Positions 58,116 through 64,000 of a stretch of DNA of 64,000 nt are shown here, piece by piece. The stretch is from the NCBI GenBank assembly GCA_036388855.1, contig DASVRA010000026.1, positions 41,604 to 105,603 of the forward strand. The letters run 5' to 3'. The notes under the pieces were generated by a model. The model made no database searches, was not told the DNA's origin, and saw only the letters and a list, made by a program, of their open reading frames with translations. The stretch's first letter is position 1, and every line of letters starts with the position of its first letter. The position numbers and the translations under genes were made by a program. The stretch comes from DASVRA01 sp036388855. GTDB taxonomy: Bacteria; Pseudomonadota; Alphaproteobacteria; Caulobacterales; Caulobacteraceae.

Positions 58116-59435
58116 ATGCCCGGCATCCTCGAGGACAAGGACCGCATCTTCACCAACCTCTACGGCCTCCACGACTGGGGGCTGGAGGGGGCGAAGGCGC
58201 GCGGGTGCTGGAACGCGGTGCCCGACATGATCGGGCTGGGGCGCGACTGGATCATCGCCCAGGTGAAGAACTCCGGCCTGCGCGGGCGGGGCGGGGCGGG
58301 GTTCGGCACCGGGCTGAAGTGGTCGTTCATGCCCAAGGAGGTGAAGCCGGGGCGGCCGCACTACCTGGTGGTCAACGCCGACGAGTCCGAGCCCGGGACC
58401 TGCAAGGATCGGGAGATCATGCGCCACGATCCGCACCTGCTGATCGAGGGGTGCCTGATCGCCAGCTACGCGATGCAGGCGAACGCCTGTTACGTCTACA
58501 TCCGCGGCGAGTACGTGCTGGAGCGCGAGCGGCTCGAGGCGGCGGTCAAGCAGGCCTACGAGGCCAATCTGATCGGCAAGGACAACGTCAACGGCTGGGA
58601 CTTTGACATCTATGTCCACCACGGCGCGGGGGCCTACATCTGCGGCGAGGAGACGGCGCTACTGGAGAGCCTGGAGGGCAAGAAGGGCCAGCCGCGGCTG
58701 AAGCCGCCTTTCCCGGCGGGTGCGGGTCTGTATGGCTGCCCGACCACGGTGAACAACGTCGAGTCGATCGCGGTGGTGGGCGAGATCATCCGCCGGGGCG
58801 CGGAGTGGTTCGCGGGCTTCGGGCGGCCGAACAACACCGGGACCAAGCTGTTCTGCATCTCCGGCCATGTCGAGCGGCCGTGCAACGTGGAAGAGGCGAT
58901 GAGCATCCCCTTCCGCCAGCTGGTCGAGGCCCACTGCGGTGGGGTGCGCGGGGGGTGGGGCAACCTGAAGGCGGTGATCCCGGGCGGCTCGTCGGTGGCG
59001 ATGATCACCGCCGAGCAGTGCGAAAGCCTGCCGATGGACTTCGACGCGCTGCGCGACCTGAAGTCGGGGCTTGGCACCGCGGCGGTGATCGTGATGGACA
59101 AGGACACCGACCTGGTCCGGGCGATCACCCGGATCGCCTACTTCTACAAGCACGAGAGCTGCGGCCAGTGCACGCCCTGCCGCGAGGGCACCGGCTGGAT
59201 GTGGCGCACCATGGAGCGCATGTCGAACGGGGAGGCGGAACCGGGCGAGATCGACCTGCTGCTGGACGTGGCCAGCCAGGTGGAGGGGCACACCATCTGC
59301 GCGCTGGGCGATGCGGCGGCTTGGCCGATCCAGGGGCTGTTCCGGCACTTCCGGCATGAGGTGGAAGAGCGGATCGAGAGCTACCGCGCGAGGCGGCCGC
59401 ACGTGCAGGGCGCGACGCTGATGGCGGCGGAGTAG
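58116..59435 (+). CDS. nuoF: NADH-quinone oxidoreductase subunit F
   Basis: 439 residues. Binds NADH, FMN and cluster N3. NADH/FMN-binding signatures are GLRGRGGAGFGTGLKWSFMP and NADESEPGTCKDREIM, then YICGEETALLESLEGKKGQPR. The [4Fe-4S] ligands are three Cys in ESCGQCTPCREGTGW and the distal Cys in GHTICALGDAAAWP. Full length. Followed directly by an AT-rich gene instead of nuoG. Confidence 0.97.
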   Translation: MPGILEDKDRIFTNLYGLHDWGLEGAKARGCWNAVPDMIGLGRDWIIAQVKNSGLRGRGGAGFGTGLKWSFMPKEVKPGRPHYLVVNADESEPGTCKDREIMRHDPHLLIEGCLIASYAMQANACYVYIRGEYVLERERLEAAVKQAYEANLIGKDNVNGWDFDIYVHHGAGAYICGEETALLESLEGKKGQPRLKPPFPAGAGLYGCPTTVNNVESIAVVGEIIRRGAEWFAGFGRPNNTGTKLFCISGHVERPCNVEEAMSIPFRQLVEAHCGGVRGGWGNLKAVIPGGSSVAMITAEQCESLPMDFDALRDLKSGLGTAAVIVMDKDTDLVRAITRIAYFYKHESCGQCTPCREGTGWMWRTMERMSNGEAEPGEIDLLLDVASQVEGHTICALGDAAAWPIQGLFRHFRHEVEERIESYRARRPHVQGATLMAAE

Positions 59436-59438
59436 GGA

Positions 59439-60242
59439 ATGGCTCCTTCGCCTCCAGACATGTTCTTGGGTCTCACCGCAACAGGTTGGGCTGCGGTTAG
59501 CAGTATAGTTGCTATAGTGGGAATTTGCCTCACGCTGGCTTCACTCGTGTATATTGCTCGTCAGCTTGGTCAGTCGCGGCAGGCTCACGTGGAAACTTTA
59601 CTCGAGGGGGCAGTCCGCGACTACCTTGATTTTCGCTCAGCTGTGTATGAGCTCGACGTTGTCCGTCTGGCGAGGTCGAAATTTTCATGGGAACAGATCA
59701 ATACCCTTAGGATGGTAGCTAATCGCTGTGAGCTGTTTTTTCCAACAATCTTACAGTTGAGAGAATTAGGCACAGACAGGCGATCTCAGCAGTTTTCTTC
59801 GATGTATCAAAGCGACATTATCACTTTATCTGATGTCGTAGATCATGCGCAGTTGGCAATAAAGGCTGATTCTGATAAATCATTTGCGGATTGGGACCAG
59901 AAAATGATCTCCGCCCTTGAGTCGTGCGGAGCGACAGCTGAAGAGATACAGCAATACAAGGAGTACGACAAGGAAGACAAAGACAAAGCATCATCGTTGT
60001 ACAGCTTGATTCGCGCCAGATATCTTACGTCAGAAGGTTTAAGTCCCCAAGATATCATAGAGCGGGATGCTAAGGAGGATAGTAAGAACAAAGATGCATT
60101 CGATGTCATGATTAAACATGGCATTGATCATAATCCAGTCGCGTTACGATATTACTGGGGTGGAGAATTGAAAAAAATTGCTTCACGGTTGCAGAGTCTG
60201 AAATCCTCTGTCGCCAAGGAGTTTGGGGCCGCCCATGCCTAA
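59439..60242 (+). CDS. AT-rich single-TM protein gene inserted between nuoF and nuoG
   Basis: 267 residues. One TM helix near the N-terminus (GWAAVSSIVAIVGICLTLASLVYIA), then a cytosolic helical region (RQLGQSRQAHVETLLEGAVRDYLDFRSAV and DQKMISALESCGATAEEIQQ, then a Lys/Asp/Glu-rich DKEDKDKASS). The TM-plus-helical layout resembles DUF4760-type proteins, but I cannot assign a family. The nucleotide composition is strikingly AT-rich relative to the nuo genes. It starts 3 bp after nuoF, and its last codons (GCC CAT GCC TAA) contain the nuoG ATG, an 8-bp overlap. It is thus translated within the operon, probably a recent acquisition. Confidence 0.75.
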   Translation: MAPSPPDMFLGLTATGWAAVSSIVAIVGICLTLASLVYIARQLGQSRQAHVETLLEGAVRDYLDFRSAVYELDVVRLARSKFSWEQINTLRMVANRCELFFPTILQLRELGTDRRSQQFSSMYQSDIITLSDVVDHAQLAIKADSDKSFADWDQKMISALESCGATAEEIQQYKEYDKEDKDKASSLYSLIRARYLTSEGLSPQDIIERDAKEDSKNKDAFDVMIKHGIDHNPVALRYYWGGELKKIASRLQSLKSSVAKEFGAAHA

Positions 60243-62301
60243 AGCCAAGGTCAACGGCGTCGAGGTCGAGTTCGAGCCTGGGATGACGGTGCTCCAGGTG
60301 GCGGAGCTGGCGGGGGAGGAGATCCCGCGCTTCTGCTATCACGAGCGGCTGTCGATCGCCGGCAACTGCCGCATGTGCCTGGTCGAGGTGAAGCCGGGGC
60401 CGCCCAAGCCGCAGGCCTCGTGCGCGCTGCCGGCCAGCGAAGGCCAGGAGATCACCACCAACTCGCCGATGGTCAAAAAGGCGCGCGAGGGGGTGCTGGA
60501 GTTCCTGCTGATCAACCACCCGCTCGACTGCCCGATCTGCGACCAGGGCGGGGAGTGCGACCTGCAGGACGAGACCCTGGGCTATGGCCGCGACGACACC
60601 CGCTACCTGCTGAACAAGCGGGCGGTGGAAGAGAAGCACATGGGCCCGCTGGTGAAGACGGTGATGACCCGGTGCATCCAGTGCACCCGCTGCGTGCGCT
60701 TCATCACCGAGGTGGCCGGCATGTCGGAGATCGGCATGATCGGGCGGGGCGAGGACGCGGAGATCACCACCTACCTGGAAACCGCGCTGTCGTCGGAGCT
60801 GTCAGGCAACGTCAACGACCTGTGCCCGGTGGGGGCGCTGACGCACCGGCCGTGGGCGTTTAACTACCGGCCCTGGGAGCTGAAGAAGACGCCTTCGGTG
60901 GATGTGATGGACGCCATGGGCGCGGCGATCCGGGTGGACGCGCGCGGGCCCGAAGTGATGCGCGTGCTGCCGCGGGTGAACGAGGACATCAACGAGGAGT
61001 GGCTGTCGGACAAGAGCCGCTACGCCTGCGACGGCCTGATGCGCCAGCGGCTGGACCGGCCGTACGTGCGGGTGGACGGGCGGCTACGGCCGGCCACCTG
61101 GGCGGAGGCGTTCGAGGCGGTGGCCGCGCGGCTGCGGGCGGCGGCGCCGAAGCGGATCGGGGTGATCGCCGGAGACCTGCAGGACGCCGAATCGATGAAG
61201 GCGGCGCTGGACCTGTTCGGTGCGCTGGGCGTGGCCAACCTCGACTGCCGCCAGGATGGCTCGGCGCTGGGCGGGGCGCGGGAGTCCTACCTGTTCAACA
61301 GCACATTCGCGGGGCTGGAGCAGGCGGACGCGGTGCTGCTGGTCGGCTCGAATCCGCGCTGGGAGGCGCCGGTGCTGAACGCGCGGCTGCGCCAGGCCTG
61401 GCTGCGGCGCGACACGGCGGTGGGCGTGGTCGGCGAGGCGCTCGACCTGACCTACGGCTACAGCCACATCGGGGCCGGCGCGGCCTCGCTCAGCGATATC
61501 GAAAGCGGGCAGCACTCGTTCGTGTCGCACTTCCGGCGCGCCGAGCGGGCGGCGATCATCGTCGGTTCCGGGGCCTATGCGCGGCCTGACGGCGGGGCGC
61601 TGCTGCGCCGGATCGCGGGGCTGGCGAAGACCTTCGAGGTGGTGAAGGACGGCTGGAACGGCTGGAACGTGATGCACACGGCCGCCGCGCGGGTGGGGGG
61701 GCTGGACCTCGGCTTCCTGCCGCGCGCTGGCGGGATGAGCGCGGTGGAGATGCTCAAGCCCGGCGCCCTCGACGTGCTGTTCCTGCTGGGCGCCGACGAG
61801 ATCGAGACCTCGGCCTCGGGCGCGTTCAAGATCTACCTGGGTTCGCACGGCGACCGGGGCGCGCACGGAGCGGACGTGATCCTGCCCGGCGCCGCCTACA
61901 CGGAGAAGCCGGGCCTGTACGTGAACATGGAAGGGCGGGTGCAGATGGCCGCCCGCGCGGTCTTCCCCAAGGGCGAGGCGCGCGAGGACTGGGCGATCCT
62001 GCGGGCGCTCTCGGACCGGCTGGGGGCGACGCTGCCCTACGACACGCTAGACCAGCTGCGCGCGCGCCTGTTCGCCGAGCATCCGACCTTCGGTCAGATC
62101 GACTATGCGCCGGGCGCGGCCACGGCGGGATCGTTCGACCTTGGGGCGATTGGCGCGGACGGCGAGGTGGGCGACCAGCCGTTCGTCTCCGGGATCGAAG
62201 ACTTCTACCTGACCAACCCGATCGCGCGCGCCAGCGTGACCATGGCCGAGTGCTCGGCCCTGGCGCGCTCCCGTCGGGCGCACGCCATGGCGGCGGAGTA
62301 G
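60235..62301 (+). CDS. nuoG: NADH-quinone oxidoreductase subunit G
   Basis: 688 residues, the 75 kDa subunit. The N-terminal ferredoxin-like domain has PRFCYHERLSIAGNCRMCLVEV with [2Fe-2S] Cys residues. His-Cys3 and [4Fe-4S] ligands lie in NHPLDCPICDQGGECDLQD and CIQCTRCVRFITEVAG, and NDLCPVGALTHRPW follows. The remainder is a molybdopterin-oxidoreductase-like domain without cofactor. The upstream TTG frame is not needed: ATG 60235 begins PKAKVNGVEVEFEPGMTVLQ. It has no gap from the AT-rich gene before it. Confidence 0.97.
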   Translation: MPKAKVNGVEVEFEPGMTVLQVAELAGEEIPRFCYHERLSIAGNCRMCLVEVKPGPPKPQASCALPASEGQEITTNSPMVKKAREGVLEFLLINHPLDCPICDQGGECDLQDETLGYGRDDTRYLLNKRAVEEKHMGPLVKTVMTRCIQCTRCVRFITEVAGMSEIGMIGRGEDAEITTYLETALSSELSGNVNDLCPVGALTHRPWAFNYRPWELKKTPSVDVMDAMGAAIRVDARGPEVMRVLPRVNEDINEEWLSDKSRYACDGLMRQRLDRPYVRVDGRLRPATWAEAFEAVAARLRAAAPKRIGVIAGDLQDAESMKAALDLFGALGVANLDCRQDGSALGGARESYLFNSTFAGLEQADAVLLVGSNPRWEAPVLNARLRQAWLRRDTAVGVVGEALDLTYGYSHIGAGAASLSDIESGQHSFVSHFRRAERAAIIVGSGAYARPDGGALLRRIAGLAKTFEVVKDGWNGWNVMHTAAARVGGLDLGFLPRAGGMSAVEMLKPGALDVLFLLGADEIETSASGAFKIYLGSHGDRGAHGADVILPGAAYTEKPGLYVNMEGRVQMAARAVFPKGEAREDWAILRALSDRLGATLPYDTLDQLRARLFAEHPTFGQIDYAPGAATAGSFDLGAIGADGEVGDQPFVSGIEDFYLTNPIARASVTMAECSALARSRRAHAMAAE

Positions 62302-62304
62302 ATC

Positions 62305-63393
62305 ATGGAGCCCGCCCACAACACCGCCTGGACCACCTTTTGGGCCGGCCCCTACGGCTGGACCCTGTCGACGCTGGGCGGGATCCTGATGGTCACCATC
62401 GGGGTGCTGCTGAGCCTTGCGTTCCTGCTGCTGGCCGACCGGAAGATCTGGGCCGCGGTGCAGATGCGCAAAGGGCCGAACGTGGTCGGCCCGTTCGGCA
62501 TGCTGCAGTCGTTCGCCGACTTCCTGAAGTTCCTGCTCAAGGAAATCACCATCCCGGACGGGGCGGACAAGGCGGTGTTCCTGCTGGCCCCGCTGGTGAC
62601 CTTCATCCTGGCGTTCGGGGCATGGGCGGTGATCCCGTTCGCGCCGGGCTGGGTGGTCAGCGACATCAACGTGGGGGTGCTGTTCCTGCTCGCGATCAGC
62701 TCGCTCGGTGTCTACGGCATCATCATGGGCGGCTGGGCGTCGAACTCGAAATACCCGTTCCTGGGCTCGCTCAGGTCGGCGGCGCAGATGGTCTCCTACG
62801 AGGTCTCCATCGGCTTCGTGCTGATCACGGTGATCCTGCTGGCCGGTTCGATGAACCTCAGCCAGATCGTCGCCAACCAGCAGGGCTGGATCTGGAACTG
62901 GCACGCCTTCGCCCTGCCGACCATTTTCGTCATGCTGCCGATGGCGGTGATCTTCTTCATCTCGTTCCTGGCGGAGACCAATCGCCCGCCGTTCGACCTG
63001 CCGGAGGCCGAGTCCGAGCTCGTGGCCGGCTATGCGGTGGAATACTCCTCCACCCCCTACCTGCTGTTCCAGATCGGGGAGTATTCAAACATCGTCTTGA
63101 TGTGCGCGATGATCACCATCCTGTTCTTCGGCGGGTGGCATCCGGGCTTCCCCACTGAGTTCATGGCTGGGTGGCCAATCGCGCTGGCCAACCTGTTCTA
63201 TCTCGCCGTCTTCGTGGTGAAGGTGGTGTTCTTCTTCTTCCTTGTATCGATCGTGAAGGCGATCGTGCCGCGCTACCGCTATGATCAGCTGATGCGGCTG
63301 GGGTGGAAGGTGTTCCTGCCGACCTCGCTGGTGGCGGTGGTCCTGATCGCGGCCTGGCGCGTGTTCGCGCCGCATTACCTGGGAGTGGCGTGA
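62305..63393 (+). CDS. nuoH: NADH-quinone oxidoreductase subunit H
   Basis: 362 residues, a membrane subunit with about eight TM helices linking quinone reduction to the proton channels. Signatures are LLLADRKIWAAVQMRKGPNVVGPFGMLQSFADFLKFLLKE, YEVSIGFVLITVILL, FLAETNRPPFDLPEAESELVAGYAVEYSS and RYRYDQLMRLGWKVFLP. Start 3 bp after nuoG. The stop overlaps the nuoI start (TGATG). Confidence 0.97.
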   Translation: MEPAHNTAWTTFWAGPYGWTLSTLGGILMVTIGVLLSLAFLLLADRKIWAAVQMRKGPNVVGPFGMLQSFADFLKFLLKEITIPDGADKAVFLLAPLVTFILAFGAWAVIPFAPGWVVSDINVGVLFLLAISSLGVYGIIMGGWASNSKYPFLGSLRSAAQMVSYEVSIGFVLITVILLAGSMNLSQIVANQQGWIWNWHAFALPTIFVMLPMAVIFFISFLAETNRPPFDLPEAESELVAGYAVEYSSTPYLLFQIGEYSNIVLMCAMITILFFGGWHPGFPTEFMAGWPIALANLFYLAVFVVKVVFFFFLVSIVKAIVPRYRYDQLMRLGWKVFLPTSLVAVVLIAAWRVFAPHYLGVA

Positions 63394-63890
63394 TGAGCTT
63401 CATGGGCCGCATCGGCCAGGCCGTGAGGGGCGCGGCGCTGATGGACTTCATGGGCGCCTTCGGGCTGGCCGTGAAATACATGGCCCGGCCCAAGCACACG
63501 GTCTACTACCCGTTCGAGCGCAACCCGCAGTCGCCGCGGTTCCGGGGCGAGCACGCGCTGCGCCGCTATCCGAACGGAGAGGAGCGCTGCATCGCCTGCA
63601 AGCTGTGCGAGGCGATCTGCCCGGCCAACTGCATCACCATCGAGGCCGAGCCGCGCGCGGACGGCAGCCGGCGCACCACCCGCTACGACATCGACATGAC
63701 CAAGTGCATCTACTGCGGCTACTGCCAGGAGGCGTGCCCGGTGGACGCGATCGTGGAAGGCCCGAACTTCGAGTTCTCGGTCGAGACGCGCGAGGAGCTC
63801 TTCTACGACAAGGAGAAGCTGCTCTCGAACGGCGATCGCTGGGAGCGCGAGATCGCGATGAACCTGGAACTCGACGCGCCCTACCGCTAG
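63393..63890 (+). CDS. nuoI: NADH-quinone oxidoreductase subunit I
   Basis: 165 residues with two [4Fe-4S] ferredoxin motifs: Cys66, Cys69, Cys72 in CIACKLCEAIC with Cys76/Cys80, and Cys105, Cys108, Cys111, Cys115 in CIYCGYCQEACPVDAI. The N-terminal amphipathic part contacts the membrane. These are clusters N6a and N6b, leading electrons to NuoB. Confidence 0.97.
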   Translation: MSFMGRIGQAVRGAALMDFMGAFGLAVKYMARPKHTVYYPFERNPQSPRFRGEHALRRYPNGEERCIACKLCEAICPANCITIEAEPRADGSRRTTRYDIDMTKCIYCGYCQEACPVDAIVEGPNFEFSVETREELFYDKEKLLSNGDRWEREIAMNLELDAPYR

Positions 63891-63909
63891 AAGGCGGGCG
63901 CGCGATTCT

Positions 63910-63931
63910 GGGGGTGCGGCGTCGCACCCCC
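63910..63931 (+). terminator. Strong hairpin between nuoI and nuoJ
   Basis: GGGGGTGCG, loop GCGT, CGCACCCCC: a perfect 9-bp stem 20 bp after nuoI, followed by GTTTGATTTT. It looks like a weak terminator or mRNA-stability hairpin inside the operon. Confidence 0.6.
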
Positions 63932-63985
63932 GTTTGATTTTGGACCGCCGGCTGCTGGCCCGCGGAGAGGGACGAGAAAGCGCGT

Positions 63986-64000
63986 ATGGACCTGCAGGCG
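63986..64000 (+). CDS. nuoJ: Start of nuoJ, cut off by the window end
   Basis: Only ATG GAC CTG CAG GCG (MDLQA) is visible, after a purine-rich ribosome site. The identity rests on nuoJ normally following nuoI and on the similarity to alphaproteobacterial NuoJ N-termini (which continue with IAFYLF in my recollection). Partial. Confidence 0.55.

Overview
The window comes from a GC-rich alphaproteobacterial chromosome, most like Caulobacterales (Phenylobacterium/Caulobacter relatives). This rests on a ClpX of Caulobacter type, an UrcA-family protein, split nuoC and nuoD genes with an extended NuoE, and a yfgM-like/bamB pair. No 16S rRNA is present, so the assignment is inference.

Positions 1 to about 13,826 look like an integrated genomic island with lower GC and sparse coding. 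It ends at the 3' end of a tRNA-Thr gene beside a P4-type integrase; its left end lies outside the window. It carries a divergent lipoprotein/XRE-regulator pair. A recombination module follows: an AlpA-like protein, an excisionase-like protein and two translationally coupled tyrosine recombinases, with a perfect 13-7-13 bp palindrome inside the first. Next is an unusual run of hydrolases: a GH19 lysozyme/chitinase, an NlpC/P60 enzyme with a peptidoglycan-binding domain, a GH25 lysozyme, a small protein with a full metzincin motif and a JAMM-like protein. The island also has a truncated MFS gene and decayed copies of a palindromic repeat.

Positions 14,000 to 48,000 are ordinary dense chromosome: metG, an exported-looking Pcm, an erythromycin-esterase-like protein, a zinc alcohol dehydrogenase, and a sensory block (Crp/Fnr regulator, receiver, CheB*-CheR-PAS-HWE kinase fusion, stand-alone CheB). 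Then come dusA, a serine hydrolase with a NylC-like P1 peptidase, a LytS/LytTR pair, an M28 peptidase, an ECF sigma factor, yfgM-like and bamB, ligD, an MFS symporter, clpX, a HAD phosphatase and HU.

Positions 48,484 to 53,377 hold a complete trpL-trpD-trpCF-trpB-trpA operon between tRNA-Val and tRNA-Asp. The fused TrpCF, the gammaproteobacterial-type TrpB and TrpA signatures, and a leader peptide with a Trp-rich run before a terminator resemble an enteric trp operon. They are unlike the usual alphaproteobacterial arrangement, and this is the most striking find.

Positions 53,530 to the end hold the complex I operon nuoA to nuoJ (nuoJ cut off). Its junctions are interrupted by two AT-rich genes of unknown function, one small membrane-protein gene, two REP-like inverted repeats and a strong hairpin. 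The two AT-rich genes are stitched to the nuo reading frames by overlapping start and stop codons.
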